Positions 35,592 through 43,714 are shown, counted from the first letter of the stretch. The stretch: DNA of 64,000 bases from Actinoplanes lobatus (GCF_014205215.1 NZ_JACHNC010000001.1:5576501-5640500), one strand, 5' to 3'. Made by a program: numbers and translations. The notes: generated from the sequence alone by a model not told the origin.

Positions 35592-36060
35592 GATCTTGAA
35601 CGCGTTCTCACCGCCGAGGGTGGCTGATCACCCACGATCGCGCCCGGCGCGCGGCTGTCAGCCGCTACCCTCTAGCGATTCTCGCGCTTTGCTCGATCGT
35701 GGACGTTTTCTCACCGTTGGGGGTGGCTGGTCGTCCAAGATCGTGCCTGGCGGTGGTGGTGTCGGCCGTTAACCTCCCGCGCTTCGCGCTCTTTTCGCGA
35801 TCGTGGACGTTTTCTCACCGTTGGGGGTGGCTGGTCGTCCAAGAACGCGTCGGGCGGTGGTGGTGTCGGCCGTTAACCTCCCGCGCTTCGCGCTCTTTTC
35901 GCGATCGTGGACGTTTTCTCACCGCTGAGGGTGGCTGGTCGTCCAAGATCGTGCCTGGCGGGGATGGCGTCTGCCGCTACGCTTCCGCGCCTTTCTGTCT
36001 TCCATGCCATCCCCCGCGATCTTGGGCGCTTTTCGACCGCTCGGAAGATCATCGATCTAC
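35592..36060. repeat. 104-bp tandem repeat with internal dyad
   Basis: Units begin at 35695, 35799 and 35903 with exact 104-bp spacing for the first two. A degenerate unit precedes at 35592 and a shortened one follows at 36019. Each begins GATCGTGGACG and contains the near-complement CGTCCAAGATC about 25 bp later, so each can fold into a hairpin. GATCGTGGACG also occurs twice near 48.5 kb. This non-coding block covers most of the 1.1-kb gap between genes. Confidence 0.88.
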
Positions 36061-36248
36061 TGCACACCTCTTCGCGCTCATCGCCACAGTCACGGTGAGT
36101 GACTTTCGGCGGGGTTTCCCATGGCGCGACCGGCATCAAGCGCCACCACCCGCCTGGCGCGACCGGCGCGACGGCCGGGACCAGGCAACCTCCGTGCCTG
36201 GCGAGCACTACGGCGACCACTGATCGGCGTGACCGATGGCAGGAGCAG

Positions 36249-36345
36249 GGGCGGGTGTTCGCGGGCGGGCTGGCGGCGGGGCGGGTGTTCGCGGGCGGGG
36301 CCGGCGGCGGGGCGGGTGTTCGCGGGCGGGGCCGGCGGCAGAGGG
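36249..36345. repeat. 30/31-bp tandem repeat, G-rich
   Basis: Three copies of GCGGGTGTTCGCGGGCGGG start at 36251, 36281 and 36312. Plus-strand G-runs make secondary structure likely. No gene is supported here. Confidence 0.85.
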
Positions 36346-36360
36346 CTGGGGCAAGGCGGA

Positions 36361-36457
36361 GGCCGGCCTGCCAGCGATCTCAGCCCGGCGGGGCGGCACG
36401 GGCGGGAGTGGGCAGTTGGATCGCGTGGCAGGGCGGGACTGTCCTGATAAGGACGGG
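36361..36457 (-). repeat. Dispersed ~97-bp repeat element, copy B (inverted)
   Basis: Reverse-complement copy of element A, including CCGCCCCGCCGGGCTGAGATCG and the CCCGTCCTTATCAGGAC end. It closes the repeat island just before the stop codon of the next gene at 36481. Confidence 0.75.
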
Positions 36458-36480
36458 ACGGGCGTTACACGTACCGAAAG

Positions 36481-36825
36481 TTAGGGTTTGGGGCTGTCTG
36501 TGGCGGTTTTTGCTTGGCGGTCGTCGCCTGTGGCCCGGTCGACGTCGGCGGCGAAGCGTTCCTCGTCGAAGTCCTCCAAGCGCTCCAGGCCCTGCTGGAG
36601 TGCGTCGCGGAAGAAGCTGGAGGCGGCCACCTGTTTCAGGTCGATGGCGCCGTCACGTAGCTGTTCGCCCATTTCGCGCAGCACCGGGTCGCTGGTGCCG
36701 GCCAGGGTTTCGAAGAGGAAACGGTTGCCGGCGCGCTCGTCGAGGAGGATGTCGCGGTAGCCGGCGTCGGCGACCTTCTGGAGCATGTCGCGCAGGTGCG
36801 GAGGGTATTCGTCGAACGAGCCCAT
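36481..36825 (-). CDS. Small acidic protein of unknown function
   Basis: 114 residues, soluble, predicted mostly helical (HLRDMLQKVADAGYRDILLDE, DALQQGLERLEDFDEERFAADVDRA), no signal peptide and no known domain. The ATG at 36825 is fixed by a very good GGAAGGAG site; the frame upstream to 36873 is not needed. It follows the WXG100-like gene on the same strand with a tandem repeat array in between, so it may be a partner or immunity-type protein. That role is only a guess from position. Confidence 0.7.
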   Translation of the reverse strand: MGSFDEYPPHLRDMLQKVADAGYRDILLDERAGNRFLFETLAGTSDPVLREMGEQLRDGAIDLKQVAASSFFRDALQQGLERLEDFDEERFAADVDRATGDDRQAKTATDSPKP

Positions 36826-36838
36826 CGGGTCTCCTTCC

Positions 36839-37015
36839 GAGGTCAGCGGGGTCAGGGTCGCGGGCTGGGTCATCGGGGGCCGAGATCAGCGAGGGCCGAG
36901 GTCAGCGGGGCGGGGTCAGCGGGGCGGGGTCAGCGAGGGCCGAGATCAGCGGGGGCCGAGGTCAGCAAGGGCGGGGTCAGCGGGGGCGGGGTCGGCGGGG
37001 GTGGGGTCAGCGGGG
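36839..37015. repeat. 14-16-bp tandem repeat array spanning a stop codon
   Basis: About ten units of the type GGGCCGAGGTCAGCG or GGGGCGGGGTCAGCG run from just behind the ribosome site of the small gene into the 3' end of the WXG100-like gene, whose stop codon (36930) lies inside. Units differ in length, so gain or loss of a copy can shift the frame. Confidence 0.85.
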
Positions 37016-38150
37016 CAGTGTGGGGGCCGGGGGGGAGTGGGGCGGAGCCGAAGTCGCTGACGTCGAGTATGCCGAAGTCGCCGGCGCTGGCGTCGACGGC
37101 GCTGACGGCGGCATTCACCCGGGAGACCATGTCCGCGATGATCTTGATCATGGTGTAGACCTCCTTGCACACCCGGTAGACCTTGGTCACCGTGAACGCG
37201 CCGAGCAGCAGGGCGATCGGCACGCCGGCGCCGCTCGCGGTGAGGGCTCCGGTCGCGGCGGCACCGGCGGCGGCGGCCACCGCGGCGTCGGTGATGTCGG
37301 ACAGGATGTTGCCGATGGTCCCGCTCATGTCGTAGCAGCCCTCGGCCGCGTCGTCGTACTCCTTGCCGATTTTGAGCAGGGCGGTGGCGGTCCGCAGCAG
37401 CGACTTGCGGACCTCGTGCAGGTTGGCGACCGCGGCGTCGGCCGCGTTGCCCTCCCAACTGCCGCGGATGCCCAGGATCGCGCGTCCCAGGTTGGAGTGC
37501 AGGTCGACGATCGCGTTCGACAGGTTGACCATCGTGACGCCGGTCGCCTTCATGCCGGCCCAGTCGCCCAGCACCGGCTTCAGGACCACCTCGGCGATGT
37601 CGTACTGCCGGTCGCAGACGCCGAGTTTCATGCCGAGCCAGGTGACCGACCAGATGGCGTCGCGCAGCAGCGACGTCGGGCTGGACAGGTCGGTCCAGCT
37701 CGGCTGGTACGGCATCCGCTGGTTGAAGTTCGGCAGCCCGGCCAGGCGGGCGCCCGGGTCGGCGGCGTCACTGAACGACGGCGCGGGCCGGTAGTAGTCG
37801 AACGCGATCGGCACGTCACCGTCGGCGGCGGCCGTCACGTTCGCACCCGGCAGGGCGCTGTCGATGCTCGCGGCGGCGGCCTGATCGGTCGCTCGGTAGT
37901 GCCGGGCGGCCATGTCGATCGCCTCGGCCAGGCCCGGCATCGTCCGGCCGGCGAGGGTGTCCAGATAGGAGCCGATGCTGCTCTCGACGTGGTCGTCGGA
38001 GCGCTGGATGAGGTTGATGACGCCCTCACCGAGGAAGTCGATGCCGGCGTTGCCCTCCCAGTAGGAGCGCATCGACGACGCGTCCTCACTGCCGCGTTCC
38101 AGCAGTTTCCTCAGCGACTCCATGGCCGCGAGATCGACGTCGAACCGCAC
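36930..38150 (-). CDS. WXG100/ESX-like secreted-substrate-type protein
   Basis: 406 residues starting at a GTG. Two helical segments carry W-x-G-like turns (SYWEGNAGID near residue 30 and GSWEGNAADAA near 230), the pattern of proteins exported by or associated with type VII secretion. A hydrophobic Ala/Gly-rich stretch (about 285-320) follows, then helices. The last ~40 residues are low-complexity TPPPPTPPPLTPPLL encoded by the repeat array. No toxin domain is visible and no ESX machinery is in the window. The Pro-rich tail is probably variable. Confidence 0.68.
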   Translation of the reverse strand: MRFDVDLAAMESLRKLLERGSEDASSMRSYWEGNAGIDFLGEGVINLIQRSDDHVESSIGSYLDTLAGRTMPGLAEAIDMAARHYRATDQAAAASIDSALPGANVTAAADGDVPIAFDYYRPAPSFSDAADPGARLAGLPNFNQRMPYQPSWTDLSSPTSLLRDAIWSVTWLGMKLGVCDRQYDIAEVVLKPVLGDWAGMKATGVTMVNLSNAIVDLHSNLGRAILGIRGSWEGNAADAAVANLHEVRKSLLRTATALLKIGKEYDDAAEGCYDMSGTIGNILSDITDAAVAAAAGAAATGALTASGAGVPIALLLGAFTVTKVYRVCKEVYTMIKIIADMVSRVNAAVSAVDASAGDFGILDVSDFGSAPLPPGPHTAPLTPPPPTPPPLTPPLLTSAPADLGPR

Positions 38151-38222
38151 GGAGTCCCCACCCCCTCGGACGAAGGGCAGAGGCTAGCACTTCAGCGGGT
38201 CCCCGGGCCGCCCCGTGCCACA

Positions 38223-38708
38223 ATGGCACCCGTGTGGGAGACCCGCGTGCTGCGCTCCAGGTACAACAGCACGGTCCACGCCATCGTGGCGGCGGCCTTC
38301 GCGGCGGGAGCGATCACGACGGTGGCGATCGTCGCCACACAGGACTGGGAGGCGCCCGGCCGGCTGGTGCTCGCCGCCGTCGCGCTGCTGTTCGGTGCGG
38401 TCTCGTTCCGGCTGAGCCGGCTGCGGGTGGTGCTGCACGCGGATCATGTGGAGCTGGTCAATCCACTGCGGACCCACCGCATCCCGTGGCGGGAGATCGA
38501 CGCGGTCGAGGCGTTCGTGTTCGCCGGCTGGCGGGTGCGGGTGTGGAGCGGGGGCCGGGCCCGGGTCGCGTTCGGGCTCTCGCAGTACAGCAAGTACACG
38601 CCGGCCCGCCCCGGCGACGACGTCGACGAACACGCCCCGAAGTGGCTCAGCCAGGGCTATCACGAGCTGCGTGACACCTGGCAGGAGCGGCGCCGGGTGT
38701 CCGGCTGA
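38223..38708 (+). CDS. Membrane protein with bacterial PH-like domain
   Basis: 161 residues: two N-terminal membrane helices (about 18-60), then a PH-like beta domain with LRVVLHADHVELVNPLRTHRIPW and REIDAVEAF, the usual pattern of PF10756-type proteins. Function unknown; such proteins are common in actinomycetes. The ATG at 38223 is taken; GTG at 38232 is an alternative. It precedes the SPFH operon on the same strand but is separated by an AT-rich promoter. Confidence 0.75.
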   Translation: MAPVWETRVLRSRYNSTVHAIVAAAFAAGAITTVAIVATQDWEAPGRLVLAAVALLFGAVSFRLSRLRVVLHADHVELVNPLRTHRIPWREIDAVEAFVFAGWRVRVWSGGRARVAFGLSQYSKYTPARPGDDVDEHAPKWLSQGYHELRDTWQERRRVSG

Positions 38709-38760
38709 CGCGACTCGTCGGTTCCCTGCCTTGTCCGTACCGGGGAGGGGTTTGAAAAAA

Positions 38761-38770
38761 GTGATATCAC
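38761..38770. promoter_or_regulatory. Palindromic operator GTGATATCAC in AT-rich promoter
   Basis: A perfect 10-bp palindrome inside a strikingly AT-rich stretch (about 38752-38785), 41 bp upstream of the SPFH gene. A likely binder is the ribbon-helix-helix protein encoded second in the operon. Confidence 0.6.
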
Positions 38771-38810
38771 ATTGCTATTGTTGAGCCATCGAACACGGGA
38801 GGAGCCCCAC

Positions 38811-39719
38811 ATGACCGAACACCTCGACCTGCCGGCCCCGCAGGTCCGCGAGCGCGCCGCCCGGGACGTCTCGGGCTGGCCTTTCATGATCACCGCCCTG
38901 GTGGTGGTGGTCCTCAGCATCGTGGTCTTCTTCATCGTCGTCCCGCGGGACGACGCGGTGGCCGGGATCGTCGGTGGCCTCTGCGTCCTGCTCCTGCTCG
39001 GCGCCCTGATCACCCTGGTCGGTCTCACTCCGGTCGCGCCCGGTGAGGCCCGCGTCCTGCAACTGCTCGGGCGGTACACCGGAACGGTGCGCGACGACGG
39101 GCTCCGCTGGGTCAACCCGCTCACCGCCCGGCACAAGATCTCCACCCGGATCCGCAACCACGAGACCGACGTCCTCAAGGTCAACGACGCCGATGGCAAC
39201 CCGATCGAGATCGCCGCCGTCGTCGTCTGGCAGGTGGAGGACACCGCCCGCGCCGTCTTCGAGGTCGACGACTTCATCGAGTTCGTCGCCATCCAGACCG
39301 AGACCGCGGTGCGGCACATCGCCAACAGCTACTCCTACGACTCCCACGACACCGACCGGATGTCGCTGCGCGACAACGCCGACGAGATCACCGCGCGGCT
39401 GTCCGAGGAGATCGGGGTACGGGTGGCGGCCGCCGGAGTGACGATCGTCGAGTCCCGGCTGACCCGCCTCGCCTACTCGCCCGAGATCGCCCACGCCATG
39501 CTCCGCCGGCAGCAGGCGAACGCCATCGTCGCCGCCCGGACCCGGATCGTCGAGGGCGCCGTGGGCATGGTGGAGATGGCCCTGCTCCGCCTCGCCGAGC
39601 ACGACGTCGTCGACCTCGACGAGGAGCGCAAGGCCGCCATGGTCAGCAACCTGCTGGTGGTCCTGTGCGGCGACCGGGACGCGCAGCCCGTGGTCAACGC
39701 GGGAACGCTCTACTCCTGA
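38811..39719 (+). CDS. SPFH/Band 7 (flotillin-like) membrane protein
   Basis: 302 residues. Two hydrophobic helices (about 25-70) anchor it, then the SPFH domain: [29 protein letters not shown] in pieces, and the assembly helices ending [22 protein letters not shown]. Such proteins form rings and organise membrane microdomains. GGGAGGAG precedes the ATG. Only 4 bp separate its stop from the next gene, and the third gene follows at 1 bp, so the three genes form one operon. Confidence 0.9.
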   Translation: MTEHLDLPAPQVRERAARDVSGWPFMITALVVVVLSIVVFFIVVPRDDAVAGIVGGLCVLLLLGALITLVGLTPVAPGEARVLQLLGRYTGTVRDDGLRWVNPLTARHKISTRIRNHETDVLKVNDADGNPIEIAAVVVWQVEDTARAVFEVDDFIEFVAIQTETAVRHIANSYSYDSHDTDRMSLRDNADEITARLSEEIGVRVAAAGVTIVESRLTRLAYSPEIAHAMLRRQQANAIVAARTRIVEGAVGMVEMALLRLAEHDVVDLDEERKAAMVSNLLVVLCGDRDAQPVVNAGTLYS

Positions 39720-39723
39720 TCGG

Positions 39724-39948
39724 ATGGCCACCGAACGCAAGAAGCTGCTGTTGCGGCTCGATCCCGCGGTGCACGACGCGCTCGCCCGCTGGGCCGGGGA
39801 CGAGCTGCGCAGCACCAATGCGCAGATCGAGTACCTGCTGCGCAAGGCCCTCGCCGACGCCGGCCGCCTTCCCGGTGGCGTCGGCCGGATGCGGGGGCCC
39901 GGCCGGCCTTCCGCCACACCTGAACCGTCCGAGCCGGAAGAGGAGTGA
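39724..39948 (+). CDS. Ribbon-helix-helix (Arc/HicB-type) DNA-binding protein
   Basis: 74 residues. KKLLLRLDPAVHDALARWAGDELRS and NAQIEYLLRKALADAGR fit the strand-helix-helix of Arc/MetJ and HicB-antitoxin-like proteins, followed by a flexible acidic tail. No HicA toxin gene lies next to it, so it is probably a regulator of its own operon; the palindrome at 38761 is the candidate site. Confidence 0.82.
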   Translation: MATERKKLLLRLDPAVHDALARWAGDELRSTNAQIEYLLRKALADAGRLPGGVGRMRGPGRPSATPEPSEPEEE

Positions 39949-39949
39949 C

Positions 39950-40573
39950 ATGGCAGTTCCCGGAAGTCTTCCCCTGCGCGTCTACCTGCTGGCCCACGAT
40001 CCCGCCAAGGGCCGGGTCCGGTTCACCACCCAGCTCGGCGCCATGCTGCGCGCCGCGGCCCTCGCCGACCTGTACGGCAGCGGCCACCTGACCGACGAGA
40101 AGGGCCGCGCCGTCGTCTCCGGAAGGCATCGCCCCTGCGGCGACCCCTTCCTGGAGTCGGTCCGCGCCGAGATCGCCGCCGCCAAGCCGCGCAAGTGGCA
40201 GCACTGGGTCGGCCGCAACCAGGGCGCAGCCACCAGGGCGGTCCGGCAGCAGCTCGGCGACGGTGGCTGGGCCCGCCTCCGGCCGTACCGGATTCTCGGG
40301 TTGTTCCCGGCGACCAGGGTGACCATCCGTGATCCCCGGGTCCGCAAGGAGCTGCTCGGCCGGGTCAACAACGCCGTGAAGAAACCGATGGGCCGCGTCG
40401 ACGCGGCCGACGCCGCACTGGTGGCCGTGATCGCGGCGGGCGACCTGGGCCTGGTCCTCGACCGCCGGACACGGCGTACCCACAAGCGGCGGATCCACGA
40501 GCTGACCGAGATCAGCGGGCCGGTCGCGCCCGCCCTGAAGAAGTCGATCGAGGCCGCCAACAGCGGCGGTTGA
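39950..40573 (+). CDS. GPP34 (GOLPH3/Vps74-like) family protein
   Basis: 207 residues of the GPP34 family: LPLRVYLLAHDPAKGRVRF start, LRAAALADLYGSGHL, and the central LLGRVNNAVKKPMGRVDAADAALVAVIAAGDL in pieces. Eukaryotic GOLPH3 binds phosphatidylinositol-4-phosphate at the Golgi; bacterial members are frequent in actinomycetes and their role is not established. GGAAGAGGAG precedes the ATG. It is the last gene of the SPFH operon, so a membrane-surface role is plausible. Confidence 0.85.
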   Translation: MAVPGSLPLRVYLLAHDPAKGRVRFTTQLGAMLRAAALADLYGSGHLTDEKGRAVVSGRHRPCGDPFLESVRAEIAAAKPRKWQHWVGRNQGAATRAVRQQLGDGGWARLRPYRILGLFPATRVTIRDPRVRKELLGRVNNAVKKPMGRVDAADAALVAVIAAGDLGLVLDRRTRRTHKRRIHELTEISGPVAPALKKSIEAANSGG

Positions 40574-40667
40574 CCTCATGCATGGACCACTGGCGATTTC
40601 ACGGATGTGTGGCGAACTTATTACACAAAGGATGCAGAGACCCCCCTGAACTTCCCCTGGAGGTCTC

Positions 40668-41330
40668 ATGCGCCGTCTTCTCGTCCTCGTCACCGCCGTG
40701 GTGGCCGCGCTCGCACTGAGCCCGGCCCTGCCCGCGGCCGCCGCCCCGGGCACGCCGGTGGTCTTCGTGCACGGCTACACCGGCAGCGCGTCCAACTGGA
40801 CCACCGCGATGTCGCTGTTCCGTGCCGGCGGCTACTCGAGCAGTGAACTGTTCGCGTACGAGTACAACTCCTACGGCAACAACATCACCAACGCCCAGGG
40901 CCTGGCCACCTACGTCAGCCAGGTCCGGGCCCGCACCGGCGCATCGAAGGTCGACATCGTGAACCACTCGATGGGTGGCCTGGTCAGCATGTGGTACGTC
41001 AAGCAGCTGGGTGGCGCCCAGTACGTCCGGAAGCTCGCGTCGATCGCCGGCGCCAACCACGGCACCACCTACGCCAGCGCCTGCCTGATCTACGTCACCT
41101 GTCAGCAGATGTATCCCGGCTCGTCGTTCATCAACACGCTCAGCTCCGGCGACGAGACCCCGGGCAGCACCACCTACGGGACCTGGTACTCCCCGTGTGA
41201 CGGCGTCATCATCCCCTACACCAGCACCATCCTGAGCGGCGCCACCAACAACTACGTGGCCTGCCAGACCCACATCGGGTTCCTGACCGACACCATCACC
41301 CTCACCCAGATCAGGTCCTTCCTGAACTGA
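40668..41330 (+). CDS. Secreted lipase (alpha/beta hydrolase)
   Basis: 220 residues with a signal peptide (cleavage near AAA/APG at about 26). The oxyanion motif FVHGYTGSASNW, the nucleophile in VDIVNHSMGGLVS, the catalytic Asp likely in SPCDGVI and the His in CQTHIGFL follow the order of small triacylglycerol lipases of the Streptomyces/Bacillus LipA type. A TGGAGG site precedes the ATG. It is followed by the trpS leader region, whose first hairpin (41339-41367) may serve as its terminator. Confidence 0.88.
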   Translation: MRRLLVLVTAVVAALALSPALPAAAAPGTPVVFVHGYTGSASNWTTAMSLFRAGGYSSSELFAYEYNSYGNNITNAQGLATYVSQVRARTGASKVDIVNHSMGGLVSMWYVKQLGGAQYVRKLASIAGANHGTTYASACLIYVTCQQMYPGSSFINTLSSGDETPGSTTYGTWYSPCDGVIIPYTSTILSGATNNYVACQTHIGFLTDTITLTQIRSFLN

Positions 41331-41363
41331 TCGACGACGCACGGCCCCGGCTATGCTGGGGCC

Positions 41364-41405
41364 GTGCATCTTTCCTCATGCCTGAGCTGGTGGCGCTCCT
41401 CCTAG
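41364..41405 (+). CDS. trpS leader peptide MHLSSCLSWWRSS
   Basis: A 13-codon frame opens at GTG 41364 and ends at TAG 41403-41405, with two consecutive Trp codons at 41388-41393. A -10-like TATGCT (41352-41357) lies six bases before the GTG, so the transcript is probably leaderless. The Trp codons sit in the first arm of a hairpin that precedes an intrinsic terminator, the layout of a ribosome-mediated attenuator. A similar system has been described for the inducible TrpRS gene of Streptomyces coelicolor. Confidence 0.8.
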   Translation: MHLSSCLSWWRSS

Positions 41406-41457
41406 GAGCGGCACCTCTCAGTCATGAAGCGGGCCGTTCGGACGAACGGCCCTTTTT
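41389..41457 (+). terminator. Transcription attenuator of trpS
   Basis: Segment 1 (41389-41399, holding Trp codons) pairs with segment 2 (41405-41415). Segment 2 (41406-41412) can instead pair with 41433-41439. That region otherwise forms the terminator stem 41431-41439 with 41444-41452, followed by five Ts. Stalling at the Trp codons would free segment 2 and block the terminator, so trpS is expressed when charged tRNA-Trp is scarce. Confidence 0.8.
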
Positions 41458-41522
41458 CGTGTCCCGGAAACGAGGGCCGGTCGTCCTCGGCAGCTGCGAC
41501 GACCCCCACCGAGGAGACACCC

Positions 41523-42524
41523 ATGGACACCATCACCGACCCCACTCGCTACCGGATCCTGACCGGCGACCGGCCCACCGGGCGCCTGCACCTGGGCCAC
41601 TACTTCGGCACCCTCCAGAACCGGGTCCGCCTGCAGAACCTCGGCGTGGAGCTGTACGTCGTCATCGCCGACTACCAGGTCCTGACCGACCGGGACGTGG
41701 CCGACGACCTCACCGGGCACGTCGAGGAACTCGTGCTCGATCATCTGGCCGCCGGCGTCGACCCGGCCCGCGCCACGATCTTCACGCACAGCGCCGTCCC
41801 CGCCCTCAACCAGCTGCTGCTGCCCTTCCTGAGCCTCGTCTCCGTCGCCGAACTCAACCGCAACCCCACGGTCAAGGACGAGATCGCCCACTCCCGGCAG
41901 TCCGCGGTCAGCGGGCTGATGTTCACCTACCCCGTGCACCAGGCCGCCGACATCCTCTTCTGCAAAGCCAACCTGGTGCCGGTCGGCCAGGACCAGCTGC
42001 CGCACCTGGAACTCACCCGGACCATCGCCCGCCGCTTCAACGACCGGTACGGCGCCGGCATCTTCCCCGAACCCGAGGCCCTGCTGTCGAAGGCGCCGCT
42101 GCTGCTCGGCACGGACGGCACCAAGATGAGCAAGAGCCGCGGCAACGCCATCACACTGGCCGCCGGCGCCGACGAGACCGCCCGGCTGATCAAGCGGGCC
42201 AAGACCGACACCGAGCGGCACATCACGTACGACCCGGAGGGCCGCCCCGAGGTGTCGTCGCTGCTCCTGCTGGCCGCCCTCTGCCTGGACCGCACTCCCG
42301 CGCAGGTCGCCGACGGCATCGGTGCGGCGGGCTCCGCGGCGCTGAAGAAGGTGGTCACCGAGGCGGTCAACGAGTACCTGGCTCCGATCCGGGCCCGCCG
42401 TGCCGAGTACGCCCGTGACCGCGCCCACCTTCGTACGGTCCTGCGGGAGGGCAACGAGCGGGCCCGGGCGGTGGCCGACACCACCCTCGCCGAGGTGCGC
42501 GCCGCCATGAACTGCCACTACTGA
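41523..42524 (+). CDS. trpS: Tryptophanyl-tRNA synthetase, probably the inducible auxiliary type
   Basis: 333-residue class I synthetase that charges tRNA-Trp. The HIGH-type motif is GRLHLGHYFG and the KMSKS motif is intact in GTKMSKSRGN; SGLMFTYPVHQAADIL is family-typical. GAGGAGA precedes the ATG at 41523. The attenuator upstream, and sequence traits recalled from auxiliary TrpRS enzymes of Streptomyces and Deinococcus, suggest a second, inducible, possibly indolmycin-tolerant enzyme. Whether the genome has another trpS cannot be seen here. Its last 7 bp overlap the convergent MFS gene. Confidence 0.93.
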   Translation: MDTITDPTRYRILTGDRPTGRLHLGHYFGTLQNRVRLQNLGVELYVVIADYQVLTDRDVADDLTGHVEELVLDHLAAGVDPARATIFTHSAVPALNQLLLPFLSLVSVAELNRNPTVKDEIAHSRQSAVSGLMFTYPVHQAADILFCKANLVPVGQDQLPHLELTRTIARRFNDRYGAGIFPEPEALLSKAPLLLGTDGTKMSKSRGNAITLAAGADETARLIKRAKTDTERHITYDPEGRPEVSSLLLLAALCLDRTPAQVADGIGAAGSAALKKVVTEAVNEYLAPIRARRAEYARDRAHLRTVLREGNERARAVADTTLAEVRAAMNCHY

Positions 42525-43714
42525 CCGGCGATCGTCGAGGTCCGGCGCCGGCTGGTGAGTGCGACCGCCGCGGCTGTCACCGCCAGCAGCGCCGCGCCGG
42601 TCAGGAAGCCGGGGCCCGGGCCGCGGGACTCGGCGATGATGCCGGCCAACGCGGCGCCGGCCGAACTGCCCGCGTTGGTGGCGACGTTCACCCAGGTGCC
42701 GGCCTCGGCGGCCGCGCCGTCGCCGGCCAGGTCGTCGGCGGCCAGATAGGCGACCACGTAGACCGGGGCCAGCGCCGTCCCGGTCGCACACAGCACCAGA
42801 CCGAGCGTGACCAGGCCGGGCGCCACCGAGGCGGCGGTCAGACCGGCCGCCAGGACCCCGGCCAGCGCCGCGAGCTGTCGCAGATGGTGGCGGCCGGGTT
42901 CCCGGCGGGCCCACAGCAGGCCACCGGCGACGCTGCCCACGGCGAGGGCCGCCTCCAGCAGGCCGGCGGCGCCGGGACGGCCGTGGTTCTGGGCGGTGGC
43001 GGCGATGCAGGTGTACGCCACACTCGTCCCGGCGCCGACCCCCAGGATCGCGGCGAGCAGCCCGCGCACCCCGGGTGACCGCAGCGGGCCCGGATCGAAC
43101 AGCCGTCCCGGGGCCGCGGGGTCCCGGTGCCGGGCCGGCGGCGCTGTGGCCATGCCGAGAGTGCCGGTGAGCAGCAGGAACGCGGTGAGCAGCAGCGCCC
43201 GGTGGGCCGGGCCCGCCGCCACGAGCAGACCGGCGATGAGCGGCCCGACCAGGTACAGCGTCTCCTCGACGACGGCGTCCAGCCCGTACGCCCGCGGTTT
43301 GAGGGAGGTGCCCGCGGTGAGCCGGCGCCAGCTCGCCCGCATCGACGGGCCGAGAGGCGGCGCGGCGAAGCCGGCCAGAGTGATCAATGCGACCAGTACG
43401 GCCGGCTCGCGTGCCACGGAGGCGACGGCCAGGGCGACGGCGCACACCAGCGCGAGCGGCGGCAGGACGGCGTGCTGGCCGTGCCGCTCGGCGAGGCGGG
43501 TCTTGACGGGCAGGGTGATCGCGGTGATGCCGAAACCGGCGGCCGCGAGACCGGCGACGGCATACGAGCCGGTGGCCTGCTGGACGGTGAACAGGATGGC
43601 GAGCGGGAGGATGCCGTAGGCCAGCCGCCCGCCGATCGCGGGCACGAAGGTGCGCAGCGCGAACGGCAGGCCGAGAACGGCACGGTAACCTCCCACGCCG
43701 ACGGCGTGGGGCAT
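42518..43714 (-). CDS. MFS transporter
   Basis: 398-residue, twelve-helix major facilitator protein. LPVKTRLAERHGQHAVLPP fits the loop 2-3 signature and the two six-helix halves are separated by a loop near residue 205. Related actinomycete proteins are drug or metabolite exporters; the substrate is unknown. The ATG at 43714 has a GAGGAG site eight bases upstream; the longer frame from 43843 is not supported. Confidence 0.82.
   Translation of the reverse strand: MPHAVGVGGYRAVLGLPFALRTFVPAIGGRLAYGILPLAILFTVQQATGSYAVAGLAAAGFGITAITLPVKTRLAERHGQHAVLPPLALVCAVALAVASVAREPAVLVALITLAGFAAPPLGPSMRASWRRLTAGTSLKPRAYGLDAVVEETLYLVGPLIAGLLVAAGPAHRALLLTAFLLLTGTLGMATAPPARHRDPAAPGRLFDPGPLRSPGVRGLLAAILGVGAGTSVAYTCIAATAQNHGRPGAAGLLEAALAVGSVAGGLLWARREPGRHHLRQLAALAGVLAAGLTAASVAPGLVTLGLVLCATGTALAPVYVVAYLAADDLAGDGAAAEAGTWVNVATNAGSSAGAALAGIIAESRGPGPGFLTGAALLAVTAAAVALTSRRRTSTIAGQ

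Noticed and set aside
35416..35772. 118-codon frame with CPALS repeats, and the minus frame with ARDTR repeats
   Set aside because: Frames are open only because the 15-bp unit is divisible by three; there is no ribosome site or homology.
36099..38708. 869-codon plus-strand frame
   Set aside because: Crosses the repeat island and reads antisense through the WXG100-like gene; only its end (from 38223) is a real gene.
39724..39948. HicA/HicB toxin-antitoxin pair
   Set aside because: Only the RHH/HicB-like protein is present; neighbours are SPFH and GPP34, with no HicA-type toxin.
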